In this document: piece by piece, positions 32,837 through 44,425 of the stretch
How positions within the stretch are numbered: position 1 is the stretch's first letter
Layout of the letters: each line of letters starts with the position of its first letter
From: Micractinium sp. NFX-FRZ
Taxonomy: Eukaryota; Chlorophyta; Trebouxiophyceae; Chlorellales; Chlorellaceae
Length of the DNA: 64,000 nucleotides
Assembly (NCBI GenBank): GCA_029339195.1
Contig: JAPTJF010000102.1
Coordinates: forward strand, 62,001-126,000
Reading direction: 5' to 3'
The notes under the pieces: model-generated
Told to the model about the DNA's origin: nothing
The model's input: the letters and a program-made list of their open reading frames with translations, nothing else
Databases searched by the model: none
Program-made: the position numbers and the translations under genes

Positions 32837-35800
32837 AGCACCCTATGCATTGCAACAGGTCTGCTGCACCAGAGGACGTAACGCACCCACGCCACACCGC
32901 ACGTGCTGACTCCACTGGAGCACCTGTGCCACGCCAGCTTGCCGAGCCTCTCTGATGCGTCATCCCTCACAGCCCAGCCCCGTCCCCACCACTCCGCCCC
33001 GCCCCCCACCCCTTGACACAGGTGCAACGCGTCCGCGCTGCGCCGCGCTTTGTGGGGCGACTACGCCTACAGCGCCAAGACCAAGCGCATTGTGAGGATC
33101 AAGGGGGAGGCTGTGGGGCGCACCAAGCCTCTGTTTGTGCAGCTGGCACTGGAGCCGATCTGGAAGGTGCGGGGGCCGGGAGGGGGTGCGGGGTTGCGGG
33201 TGGGTAGGGGGCGCGTGTGGGCTGGGGCGAGGTGGGGTGGAGAATCCCAGTCCTGTGCGATGCCAGGCTTGGCGCTGCGGGGCTGCTGTGCGTGCCGCCG
33301 CTGCTGGAGCGCGTGCGGAGGATGCGCTGCGGGGGGGCATAGCTCCTTCCAACTTTCCTGTTTGATATGGCTGGGTGTGCCAATGGCGCTGGAGGCGGTC
33401 CAGAAAGCGTGGCACAGCACAGCGCAGCGCGGCGGCATGCGGAGCGCTGGGACACAAGCATGGTGCGGCAAGGCTGAGGTGCTGGTGCCTGCATGCAAAT
33501 GCACCACTTTTTCGTTCATAACCCTCACTCCGCCCCTGCAACCCCGCTTCTGCCCCCTGCAGGCCTACAGCGCGTGCGAGCAGGGGGCCGACCACAAGGC
33601 CGTGCTGGGGCGCATGGTGCAGGGGCTGGGCCTCACCGGCATCACGCCGCGCATGCTGCAGCACGGGGACCCCCGCGCCGCGCTGCGCTCGGTGCTGCGG
33701 TGAGCAACAGGGACACGTTTGTTCCAGCCAAGGACTCACCCCCTTTGGGTTTGGGGCACGGGACGAAAGGAGCTTGCTGTGCTGTGCTGGCGCCAGGCAC
33801 AGCCGGACACGACCCGGGCGAGGCAGTGCGAAGCTGCTCTCTTTGTCGGGCAGGCTGCCTGCGCTCCGCCGATAGCACAGCAAGTCCACCGGGAAGCCCT
33901 CTCACACCAAGTGCCCCCTCCTCTCCCCCCCTCTCTCCCCTGCAGCGCCTGGCTGCCACTGTCTGAAGCGGTTCTCAGCATGGCTGCGGAGCACCTGCCC
34001 AGCCCTCTGGCGGCCGCCCCAGAGCGCTTCTCCCGCCTGCTGCCGCCGCGCACAGAGCAGCTCAAGGTGAGCGGGGGTTGTAGTGGCTCGGGGGGTGGAG
34101 AGATAGTGTGTGTTTGTGTGGCTGGTAGGAAGAGGGGAGGGTTGGGAGAGGAGGGCTTGGCGGCTGGCGCAGAAGTACTGAGGGGCCAGGAGCGCGGCCC
34201 GGGTTGGGTGCAATGGGGGGCTTTGGGCACACGAGGCGGGAGGCAGCACATCACTGGACAGCATATCACTTGCACATGTACACATACACACCCTCAACTT
34301 GACCCTCCCTCCACACCCCACCACCGCCTCTGCATCTGCAGATCCAGCAGGGCCTCAGCCCGGAGCTGCGGGAGAGCCTGGACAGCACAGAGGGGGCGGT
34401 GCGTGCCTGCTCCACTTCTGAGGACGCCCCCCTGGTGCTGTACGTGTCCAAGATGGTGGCGGTGCCCGCCAACGCGCTGCCCAGGTGTGCTTGTTGTGTG
34501 CCTGCAGTGCCGTGAAGGCAGCCCCCCCACAGGGGCATTTCAGGGCTTCAGAACAAGGCGGGGAGGCGCCGTGCGCACGCATGCCTTGGCTGCAGCCAAG
34601 TCGGCTGCCGCCCAGTGCCTGGCGCCGCCTGGCCCACCCATGGCACCGGTGCCTGCCGCACCCGTCGCCCTTCTGCCTGCCCATCCTGCCGCCCTGCTCT
34701 CTGCACCCCTCTCCGGCCCACCCACCCACCCACTCACTACTGCATTTCCTGTCACGCTCCTCCCCTGGCAGGCTGCCTGGCGAGCCGGGCCCCTCCAACC
34801 CCCAGGAGGAGCGCTTCCTGGCCTTCGGCCGCGTCTTCTCCGGGGTGGTGCGCCAGGGGCAGACGGTGCAGGTAAGATATGAGCGTGCGATTGCTGCAGC
34901 ATGCCGTGTAGTAGTGTCGGGCTGGTGTGTGGTGCGCCAGGGGCAGGTGGGGCAGGTGAGTCACGAATGCACACATGCTCGCTTTTTCAATCTCTTTTCT
35001 CCTCCCCGCTGAATGCATCCTCCCTCTGCTCTGTGGACGCACCTCCCCACCACGTCTATGATGCGCTCACCGTGCAGGTGCTGCCGGCCACCTACAACCC
35101 TGCCGACCCGGCCAGCGAGCGGCAGGAGGCGCGCATCCACGCCCTGTACCTCATGATGGGGCGGGGACTGGAGCGACTGCAGGTGTGGGGGTGAAGCGGG
35201 CCTGGCGGGGGGCGGTGGCGGGTCCTCCGCCCGGGGGGTGGGGACAGCAGGCGGGGTGGGGCGGGGTGGGGCGGGGCGGGTGCGTTGGCGGGTTCTCCGC
35301 TCGGGGGCGGGGGGACAGCAGCCCGGGGTGGTGGCGGGGGGCGAGCACGAAACTGACGCTGCGGTGTCAGTGGTGCACAGTGGGATGCACGCGTGTGTGC
35401 TCTGGGGGGCACACACATTGACCGGCACTTGCCTTTGTTGTTACCCCCTGCCCTGCAGTCAGTGCCTGCCGGCAACATCCTGGCCCTGTCTGGCCTGGAC
35501 CTGGCCATCCTCAAGTCGGCCACCGTGGCCTCCACCCCGCTCTGCCGTCCGCTGGCGCCCATGCTCTTCCAGGTCAGCGCGTCGTGGCAGGCACAGCGCG
35601 CACGGCACAGCACGCCACGGCACGGCTAATGTCTCTGCTTGCGTATCGGTCCGTGGCATGCTGGTTTTGCAGCAGGGGGTGTAGGAGAGATGGTCCTGGA
35701 GGCTGGTTTCGGCTGGGCTGCCTCGCCAAGGCCCCTGCCCCTTTGTCTGTGCACTAGAATGCGCTCACGTGCCGCGCACCCCCTGCCTCTGTGTAGCCCC

Positions 35801-38800
35801 GCTCTCGTCTCCCCCGCCTGCCTGCCCCATACACAACCTCACCCCGCCTGCCTGCCACGCCCCGCTCTCTGTTTATTTTGGCACCCCGGCAGAGCGCGCC
35901 CATTGTGAGGGTGGCGGTGGAGCCGGCTCGCCCTGGGGACATGCCAGCGCTGGTGGAGGGCCTGCGCCTGCTGCACAAGGCAGACCCAATGGTGCAGGTG
36001 AGGCGGTTGGATGGCATGGGGGGCGGGCCGGGCGGTCTTGAGGCGTGTGCCTGCACTTCGGCACACATACACGTTGCTCTGCACCTGCTGCACACAGGCG
36101 TGTGCCTGCATCGGCACACGTGTTGCTCTGCACCTACTGCACACGGCCGGCCCCATGGTGCAACAGGCGGGCAGATGGGCAGGTCGGCAGGCGGGCAGGG
36201 GCTAGGGGGGGCGCTTAACAGGCCTCACCAGGAGCTTATGCATTTGCCTTCCCGCCCAACGTCCCTCTGCTGCCTTGCTGGCTGGCCTGGCTTCAGTGCG
36301 GGAAGCGCTTTCCTTGCGGCCACTCACCCGCTTCTGTGTGCGCCACACGTCACTTTTGCCTTGCTGCAGGTGGCGATGCAGGACAGCGGGGAGCACGTGC
36401 TGTGTGCCGCAGGTGGGCAGGCTCAAGCTGGCTGGCCCTGGGAGTGATCGTTGTCCTGCCTATGCCTGCCCTCACACACAGGCACAGGCTACCCACCCTC
36501 TTTCCCATGTTGCCGTTGCTTGCCCCCAAATGCCGCTTCGACTCCTAGGCCGTTCCTTCCCCCCCTCCCCCCTCCCCTCTCTTCCTTGCCATCCCTCCCT
36601 CCCGTTCATGTTGTGCATCGCATTGCATTTTGACCTTTCACTCGTGCATTCTGACGCTCGCCCCTCCCCACCTTCAACCCTCCCTCTCCCCTGTACCCTT
36701 GCCCCCTCCAGGCGAGGTGCACCTTGAGACGTGCATCAAGGACTTGAAGGAGCGCTTTGCACGCGTGGAACTGGTGGTGTCGCCCCCCCTGGTGGCCTTC
36801 AGGTGTGCGTGTGCAAGGGCTGGCTTGCTGACCAGTGTGCTGGTTTGCTGGCCCCTGCTGGAACACTTTTATAGTGTCTATGCAAGGGTTTGCTGACCAG
36901 TGTGCTTGTTTCCTGACCAGTTTGCAAAGGTTTGCTGGTGTGCTGGCTTGCTGACCAGTGTGCTGGTTTGCTGGCCCCTGCAGGGAGACGGTGTTCCGGC
37001 GGGAGGAGGCCCCTCTGGAGGCCACCCCTCGGCCCACCTTTGTGGTTGAAGCCACCACACCCAACGGCGTGTGCACCCTGCGCGTGGCGGCGCTGCCGCT
37101 GCCCGCCAGCATGGCTTCCGCCCTGGACCAGAATGCAGACCTGCTCAGGCTTGCTTTTGCTGCTGGTGGGAAAGGCAGCACGGGTGGCAGCGCTGGGGCG
37201 GGCGAGCAGGATGGGCAGCAGCAAGGGCGGCAACAAGGGGCGGCAGCGGCAGGCGAAGCGGACGTCGGCGGCGGCACGGGCACGCCCGGCAGCGCCAGCC
37301 TGGCAGCATTTGGGGAGCGCCTGCGCCTGCTGGCCAGCGCAGCAGAGGGCGAGCAGCGGCACCCAGAGCCGCCGCTGCTGCCGCTGCTGCAGCGGGCCTG
37401 GGCGTTCGGGCCCAAGCGGGTGGGACCCAACATCTTGCTGGCTGCACCCGGGGGAGGGAGCGGCGGCGAGGGCGGCGCGGCGGGCAGCACAGCGCACTCT
37501 CTGTTCACGTTACCGCCGGAGCGGATCATGAAGCTGGCCAAGCAACAGGGTGGCAGGGCAGCAGCCACGGCAGCGGCTGCGGCGGCAACAGCTACGGCTG
37601 CTGCACGGCAGCCGCACGAGGAGTTGGGTGATGAGCAGCAGGCGGCAGATGCAGCAGCACAGCAGCAGCAGCAGCAGCAGCGGCAGCAGCAGCACTTGGA
37701 CCTGCCGCTTGGCTTCCCTGAAGCTGCCCAGAAGCTGGGCCTGGCCAGCAGCGACGAGACAGCTGCCAGCCACGCCAGCTCAGCAGTCGCTGACCTGTCG
37801 CACCAGCTGGGCAGCACGCTCAGCGTGACCGTGGACGGCGCCGGCAGCGCGGCGACCGCGCCCGCGGCCAACGGCAGCAGCAGCGGTGATGCGGCAGAGG
37901 CTGTCAACCGGAGCCTGGAGTACCTGAGATATGCGGTTGAGTCTGGGGTAGCGGCTGGCTTCCAGATGGCGTCTGCGGCAGGCCCCCTGTGCGACGAGCC
38001 GCTGTGGGGGGTGGCTGTGCAGGTGGAGGCGCGGCTGAACATGGCGGCAGCCGGTGTCACAGGTGCGCTCAGCGGCTGAAGAGTGGCATTGGAGGGTTTT
38101 GGGGGCCGAGGGGTGGGGGATTGTGCAGCTGGTGTGCGGGGAGTGGAGAGGGTGGGTGGGGGTGCAGGATGAGGTAGTATGGTCCGGGGGCCATGGGTGG
38201 GTGTAGGGAGGAGGGAAGAGAGGGTGGGGCAGGTGCGACCACCGTGGAGGCTAGCAGCGGGAGGGGCAATGGGGAGTGGGGGCAGGTGGTGGGGAGGCGC
38301 CGCAGGGCATGACAGCCGCACAGGCGAGCTGAGCAGCAGTGCTTCTTGTTGGTGGGGTGAGCATGTGTGTGCTGGCGGCTTGACATTCAGCGGCATTATG
38401 TTGGACTGGGCAGGACACCGTCTGCCTAGCAGGGTGATACGCTTGCGTGGCGGCGGACTTCACCCGAGGCCCCACCTCACCCTGGCTGCTGCCGACCTGC
38501 CTCCCCACCCCCACCCACCTGCGCAGGCGGCGCAGAGGGCGGCGCGGTCGAGGCAGCTGCCTCCCTCCAGCTGGCAGAGGACGTGTACGGCCCCTTCAGC
38601 GGCCAGGTGGGTGGTCGGGCGGCCTGGGCTTGCCTCTTCAGGTGGTCAGGTTGCAGGGAAGGTGGGGCCAGCCTTCTGGCAGGGTCCTGATGTGCAGCAG
38701 GCAGGGGATGTTGATGTGCCCAGCGGCTGGAGATTCTCCACCCGGGCTCCGCTCTGAGCATTTGACCTTCTGCTGCTTCCCCCGGCGCTGCTGCTGCCGC

Positions 38801-40185
38801 TGCCTGTCGGCGCAGGTGACGAGTGCGGCGCGGCAGGCGGTGCGGCGGGCCGTGCTGGAGGCCGATCCCCGGCTGGTGGAGGCCATGTTTCTGTGCGAGG
38901 TGCGCGTAATTCTGCAGTATGCTCGTGTACTGCCACAGGCCCTCGAGTGTATGCCTCGTCCCTGGGAACTGAGTGAAGGCTGGGGTGGGGCAGGAGAGAT
39001 AGGCAGCTGGCTGGGTTGTGCTGTATAAAGGTGGGACGCCTTTGTGCCGGCCTGTTTGCCTTTCAGGCAGCCAGCCTGCCTGCCTTTCTTCCCTGCTTGC
39101 CGTTCCATCTGCATGTGCCCGAACCCTGCACCCCCGCCGCCCTTGCAAGCCTACCCTCCGCCCTGTCATCACTGTACCCTGTGCCGGGCCGGCTTGGCCC
39201 TCCCTCCATAGCCTCACCTCCCTCCCACCGCCCCTCCCTGCCGCCGCCCCTCCCCACACCGCCTGGCCGCAGGTTGCCACCAGCTCGGAGGGCCTGTCTG
39301 CTGTGTACGCTGTGCTGGGGCGGCGGCGGGCGCGCATCCTGCGGGAGGAGATGCGGGAGGGGTCGGACCTGTTCACGGTGCACGCCTACATGCCGGCAGA
39401 GGCGTCGTTTGGATTTGTGGATGAGCTGCGCCGGCGCTCCAGCGGCGCGGCCACCGCCTCGCTGCTGCTGAGCCACTGGGAGCGGCTGCAGGTGGGGTGC
39501 ACTGGGAGGGCTGTCATGCTGCATTGTGCTTGTGTGTGTGGGTTACTCTGCCGCCTTGCTGCTTCCGAGGCATTGGCGGCGGCTGCAGGTGCGGGGGCCA
39601 GAGGGCATGCTCGAGCCGGCCAGAGCTAGCGAGTTGTCATTCTGCGTGCCACGCTGGGCTCGCTCCCCCCCTGCGCCATCCTGCCTGCATCTGCTGTGCC
39701 CTTCCCACCATGCCCGCTGCCCCTGCCTCTCCAACGTACGCCATCCCTTCAGCTTCCCTGGGCCCTACACCTCAAAGGTGGACTTCCTGTGCACGATAAC
39801 CGAGGCAGCGCATGGTTCATGTTGCTCATCTTGCGCTGTGCCTGTTGCCCCCTCCTCTCCCCCCCCTCTGCAGGTGGACCCCTTCTTCATGCCGGTCACT
39901 GAGGAGGAGCGGGTTCCATGTTGCGCCTGCTTTGAATCTCACGCCTGCTATGCCCCTCACGGCGTGCCCAATGTGCCGTTCTCCCTCCCTCTGCAGGTGG
40001 ACCCCTTCTTTGTGCCGCTCACCGAGGAGGAGCGGGAGGAGTTTGGGGAGGAGGGGCAGGGGGTGGGTGCCTCCAACCTGGCCAAGAGGCTGATCGATGC
40101 CGTGCGGCGGCGCAAGGGGCTGCCTGTGGAGGAGAAGGTGGTGGAGAGCGCCACCAAGCAGCGCACGCGCGCGAGGAAGGTGTGA
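29867..40185 (+). CDS. EFL1: Elongation factor-like GTPase 1 (EFL1/Ria1)
   Basis: Cytoplasmic EF-2-like GTPase that, with SBDS, releases eIF6 from nascent 60S subunits. Exons: 29867-29911, 30196-30311, 30444-30583, 30999-31051, 31287-31394, 31583-31730, 32142-32196, 32506-32694, 33022-33166, 33563-33699, 33946-34066, 34342-34484, 34772-34871, 35078-35182, 35459-35572, 35893-35997, 36370-36412, 36712-36802, 36984-38062, 38527-38606, 38816-38899, 39273-39491, 39997-40185; 1202 residues. GTPase motifs: AHVDHGKT (25-32), RGIT, DSPGH (108-112), NKVD (162-165). MKSSSISL and the C-terminal [19 protein letters not shown] distinguish EFL1 from EF-2. Exon 8 encodes an acidic Glu-rich insert; exon 19 is 1079 bp and carries a large Ala/Gln/Gly insert. 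Introns after 31051 and 31730 have GC donors. The acceptor of the last exon is ambiguous because of an in-frame duplication at 39874. Confidence 0.9.
31425..31545. repeat. Decayed copy of EFL1 exon 5/6 sequence inside intron 5
   Basis: Resembles the end of exon 5 joined to the start of exon 6: GTGTGTGCATCCAGGCGCAC matches the coding of GVCIQTHAV, and GTCCGCCTGTGCCTG matches the start of exon 6. Frame is broken. It looks like a fossil tandem duplicate. Confidence 0.7.
32775..32833. repeat. (CCTG)n microsatellite
   Basis: About 15 perfect CCTG units in an EFL1 intron (after the exon ending 32694). Confidence 0.95.
34925..34960. repeat. Copy of EFL1 exon 13 end in the following intron
   Basis: GTGGTGCGCCAGGGGCAG followed by a second CAGGTGAG-like donor repeats the exon-13 end at 34845-34875 (GGTGGTGCGCCAGGGGCAG then CAGGTAAG). 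It lies about 50 bp into the intron. Confidence 0.75.
35185..35345. repeat. Tandem GC-rich repeat in EFL1 intron 14
   Basis: Two diverged copies of a roughly 90-100-bp unit built from GGCGGGTTCTCCGC-type sequence followed by G-runs and GACAGCAG. Non-coding. Confidence 0.6.
39874..39996 (+). repeat. In-frame tandem duplicate of the EFL1 last-exon start
   Basis: Encodes [13 protein letters not shown] after its own CTGCAG acceptor, duplicating [13 protein letters not shown] at 39997. Spacing between the acceptors is 123 bp (41 codons) and the frame is open throughout, so use of the upstream acceptor would insert 41 residues. EFL1 of other organisms has the motif once, so the downstream acceptor is modelled. 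Confidence 0.75.
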
Positions 40186-40697
40186 GGAAGCTGCGCACGT
40201 GCCCGGCGCCAGGCACAGCGCGCCGGCGGAGAGCTTGCGTGCCAGGAGGATGTGAGGCGGCATGTGCGGCGGCGGACGGCGGACTCTAGAGGTCAGAGTT
40301 GCGTGATGCGCGACGGCACCAAACGGCTGGGCGCAGCGGGTGGCCAGGCACCCCATGCGCTCCCAGCGTGTCCCTCTTATGGACGTTTTACTTTCCTTCC
40401 AATTGATTCTCTTGCATTTTGTTTTGACAGCATGTGTATGTGACAGTAATGAAATGCTTGCAGCTGGCACCCACAGGCGCTTGGCTGGTTTGTACAGCAG
40501 CGGCAGCGGGAGGAGATGAAAACCTGTTGGAGACTCGGGTAAAGCGGGAGTAAGGTGATGCTAACGAACACCACAGCGGGGCATTTCAAACGCCGTTCAA
40601 GGCAGGGAGCGGACGGGGGGCTGAGCAGCCCAGTCTCTGTGAGAGCAGCACCCAGCAAGTCGCTGCCGCATGCTGCACGGCAGCACCAGCCCCGGGC
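40186..40697. other. Convergent intergenic region (EFL1 / FAM221)
   Basis: 512 bp between stop codons of convergent genes; no coding or RNA feature recognised. Contains a relatively T-rich stretch near 40380-40440. Confidence 0.4.
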
Positions 40698-42266
40698 TCA
40701 ACCCTTGCCGCCGCCGCTGCCGCCAGCCCCTGCGTCGCCGTCGTCTGCGCCACGGCGCAGCAGGTCCCATCTGTTGGGGGAGGGAGGAAGGTGCTTGTCT
40801 AACAGACAGTAAGAGGGCATGGGCTGGGAGGCCAACATGAGGCGAGCAAGGGGGAGCAAGGCGGCAGCAATTGACCACCGCTTGGGCCTACCTGTTGAGG
40901 TCTGCCACTGCCTCCATCAAGCTGCCGCCACCGCTGCCGCCGCCCCCTGTCTTCTGCACCTCCACTTGCCGGTGGTCCGACCACGGGTGCTGCGGCAGCA
41001 GGGGCAAGAGGGCAGGCGGCGTGAGGGCACTGCAGGCGACGTGGGCACAGCTTGAGGATGGCGGGGCATGTGAGCACAGCATGAGGGCACATGCGCAAAG
41101 GCACCGAGTCATTCCTGCCCTTCCCCTGCACCCAACGCATATGATTAACAACGGAAACTGCCCAAAGCCACAGTCAATCGCTCACCCACGCCCTGCCCAC
41201 AGCCACAGCCAACCGCTCAACACATCGTGCCGGAGCATCTCCACTCACGTCGCAATTGCACACCCAGGGGCTGTCAAACTGGGCGCAGCCGCAGCCAGGC
41301 TTGGCGCAGGCGTGCGTAGCGGGATTGTGCTCTACGTGCCTGCAGGAGGGACAGGGTGACTAAGCATGAGCGCTCGGCAAGCGCTGCCCTCCCCTTCCCT
41401 GACGTTGTGAAGTTGATATCCTAAGCAAAGAACACACGGCCCGTGCAACGACGTCCTTCTCACTTATGCTTGCAGCGGCAGCGCAGGATCCAGGCACCCT
41501 CAGCCACGATGTAGAAGAAGCCCCGGCAGGCGCACGACTTGCCGCCCTTGCACCTGCACGTGCAGGAGTGCAGGTGGCGCAACAGCAGACAGCGGCGAGA
41601 GTGATGGCCCGTGTAAGCTATGCAGTAATTTGTTGGTGAGGTGCATCTGTAGCGTAGTACCAAAAACAATGCTGCAACAGAACGAGCGATTGGGTGCCCC
41701 CAGCGACGCCAAAAAAACCCGATGCAACAGGTGCCAGCCAGCAACACGTACCGCCAGCCGTCGGTAGGGCTGTGCTCCTTGTGGCGGTGCCCGCACAGGC
41801 AGCGGCTCTCCGATCTGATAGGGATGCACTCGCGGCTGCAGTGGTTGCAGACCTTCAGCAAGGAAGGGGGGAGGTGAAGTGTGGTGGCGGCCCGGCGGGC
41901 GGCAGCGAGCAGGCGGCGGCCGTGGGCGGTAGGACAGGTGGTGCAGCCGGGGGGCAGCTATGCATAAGCGGCGGAGAGCGATTGATTTGTATCCGGCAAT
42001 CCCACTTCTACAGAAGCTCTGCTAGAGCACGGGCACAGCGCAACACACACCCAGGCGAGCCGTGTGCTCGGGCCTGCCATCCCCTGGTCGTGTCGCAGTC
42101 TGGGGCGGTGCTGGACCTGGAAGAGTGATCTGAAAGGGCACGATCCGAGAGAAGGCAGTGGAGACAACAAGCGCCGAGCTGGCGCTGACTGCGAAATGCA
42201 AGTCGCCCAGCGTTCCGGCTGCTCCTGCGAGAGTTGAATTCTGCCGTTCCGTTCCTGCGCTTCCAT
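40698..42266 (-). CDS. FAM221-like cysteine-rich protein
   Basis: Cys/His-rich, presumably metal-binding protein of the FAM221 family, whose molecular function is unknown. Exons 42117-42266, 41752-41957, 41464-41553, 41249-41339, 40892-40989 and 40698-40770 give 235 residues. Conserved blocks: RCLCGHRHKEH, SCACRGFFYIVAEG with ILRCRCKHKHVEH, CGCAQFDSPWVCNCDHPWSDH, and near the end a LMEAVADLNRWDLLRRG-type segment, in the same order as animal FAM221A/B. The last four exons are firm. The first exon (ATG 42266) and the 5' limit of the second are predictions supported only by matching phase and the PPGCTTC start. Head-to-head with the CCDC77-like gene: 44 bp between start codons. Confidence 0.75.
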
Positions 42267-42310
42267 TGGGTCTCCAGACAGCGAGAGCCGGCGCAACAGC
42301 TCAAGTAGCT

Positions 42311-44425
42311 ATGGCCGTCGTCGAAGGGGGGGAGCTGCTGAATTACTATCAACGCCGCGTGGGTGAGTTACGAAAGCACCAGCAGGCTCAAAGGCAGGCG
42401 ACGCCCCGCACCTCTGCCACACGCGCGCCCCGCCCCCGCCCCTTACAGCTGCCGCCGACACAGAGCGGCAAGACCTGCTGGAGCGGCTGGAGCGCCTGGA
42501 GGCCAGCACCACGCCCGCCCAGGTGTATGCCTTGCAAGCGGAGAACCGCAAGCGCACAGACGAAGTGCGGGAGTTGCAAAAGGTGCGGGTCTGCCCGCCG
42601 ACGGCGCTGCCGTGGGCAGCGGGCTCGTGTTGTTCCGCCAGGCCCGCCGTTGCCTTTGTCCCTGTCCTCCTGCGGCAAACCGTCTGCACCCACATCCTCT
42701 GCAGGCCCTGAGTGATGCACATACATACCTGTTTGAGGAGCGGGAGCGGCTGCTGGCGCTGCAGGCGGAGTGCGATGCGCTGCGGCTGCAAGAGGTGGAG
42801 GACCGTGCCCGCATTCGCCAGCTGCTGTCCCTGACACGCCCTGTGGAGCAGAAGGTGGTGTACGGCAGCGAAAACGGACCGCAGTCCAGTGCGGTGTTCC
42901 CGGGCAGCCGCGACAGCGGCCGCGGCGGCGCAGGCGGCAGCAGCGCATGCCGCAGCCCGCGGCGCGCGGGCCGCAGCGGCCCCGGTGCTGCAGAGGGGGC
43001 GCAACCGCAGCAGGCGCAGCAGCCGCGGAGCATCCTGCGCACCGTCTACCTGCCTACGGCGCAGAGCGAGGCTCTGTCGCTCAAGTGTGAGGCGCTGGCA
43101 GCCCAGCTGGCTGAGCAGAAGCGGTTTGCTGCCGAGCAGGTGGCGGCGCTGAAGGAAGACCGCGCGATTCGGGAGCGCGACGCGGCGGCCACAGCGACCG
43201 CGCTGTCTCGGACAGCAGAGGAGCTCGCCGAGCGTCTGCGGGGCGCCGAGGAGGCGCTGAGGCGCACCACAAAAGACTACATCCTGTCCAGGCAGCAGCG
43301 GGACGCCGCAGAGGAGGCGGCAGCAGCGGAGCGGGCTGCTGCTGCAGCGGGGCGCGCGGCTGCAGCTGATGCGCTGGAGGCATCGGAGCAGCGGGCGGCG
43401 CGCCAGCTGGCAGCGCTGCGGCAGGAGCTGGAGGAGGAGAGTCGGGCCGCAACACAGGTGAGGCTGGCCATGCAGTCACACCGGGATCAAAATAACTGGC
43501 TGCCGGCTGCCTGCCTGCCTGCCGGCTTGTTGTCATACGCACCCGCACTGCGTCATGCTGCAGTTCCCCTGACTTGAATGCGGGCTGTGTGCTGCCCCTG
43601 CCATTTCCTGCAGGCGCTGCAAGCTGAGCTGGCACAGCGTGGCGAGGAACTGGTGAAGTTTGAGGCGCTGCACCGCCTGATCCGTGCGCAGCTGGAGGGG
43701 CGGGTGAACGAGGCAGAGCGGCGCGCAGCTTCCCTGTCGGCCCGCAACCGCGAGCTGCAGCAGAGGCGGGCGCAAGAGATGGAGGGATGGGCCGCCGACG
43801 TGGGGCAGCTTCGCAAGCGCATTGCCGCGGTGGACAGGCGGCTGACTCAGCAGTGCCTGCTGGCGCGCCTGCCGGACGACGAGCGCCGAGATGCGGTGCT
43901 GGCTCGGCACGGGTGAGTGGGTGGGAAGGAAGGTTGGCTGGCTAGGTTAGGTTGCAGTGTTCAAGGTGTTCAGCAGCGGTTGCGCGCCTTTTTTAAGGAA
44001 AGGCAGGCGGGCATTGCCAGGCTCCAAGGGGACGGGAGGTGAGCGGGCACCTCCCCCCAACCACCCAACCCCGCCGCCGCGCTATCAAGTCATCCCCTCG
44101 CCCTGCTTCGGGCTGGCCCCACCTGGGGTGCACTCTGCACTCCCACGCGAGTGCGCCTGCAGTCGAGAGGAGCTGCAAAGCATGAAAGGTGTCTGACCTC
44201 ACTCACACTCTCCCTCCCGTACTGCTCGACAGGCTGGCCCCCAGCTCCAGTGACGCTTACGAGTACGAGTGCGGCCTGGAAGAGCTGCTGGAGGAGCTGC
44301 ACGGTATCAAGGGGTCGCTGCTGGGCATGGGGGAGCGGGTGCGGCGGCAGGCAGAGCCGCAGGGCAGCGGTGGGGAGGGCCTGGCGGCTGATGACGGCGG
44401 GTGGGAGGAGGCGCATGGGGCGTGA
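42311..44425 (+). CDS. CCDC77: CCDC77-like coiled-coil protein
   Basis: Coiled-coil protein related to CCDC77, known in animals as a centrosome/basal-body protein. Exons 42311-42362, 42449-42582, 42705-43457, 43614-43912 and 44233-44425 give 476 residues, close to human CCDC77 (488). Matching blocks: LLNYYQRRV and ERQDLLERLERLE at the N-terminus, EVRELQKALSDAHTYLFEER, then RLQEVEDRARIRQLLSL near residue 100, and KCEALAAQLAEQKRFAAEQV, where the family has a very similar stretch. Most of residues 100-400 are heptad-rich, Ala/Glu/Arg-rich coiled coil, interrupted by a Gly/Ser-rich linker near 130-170. Acidic C-terminus. The start ATG is unambiguous because it is immediately preceded by the divergent FAM221 gene. 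Confidence 0.78.

Noticed and set aside
36606..38396. 596-codon minus-strand open frame
   Set aside because: Antisense to the large EFL1 exon 19; Ser/Pro/Ala-rich, no domain, and its ends lie in EFL1 introns.
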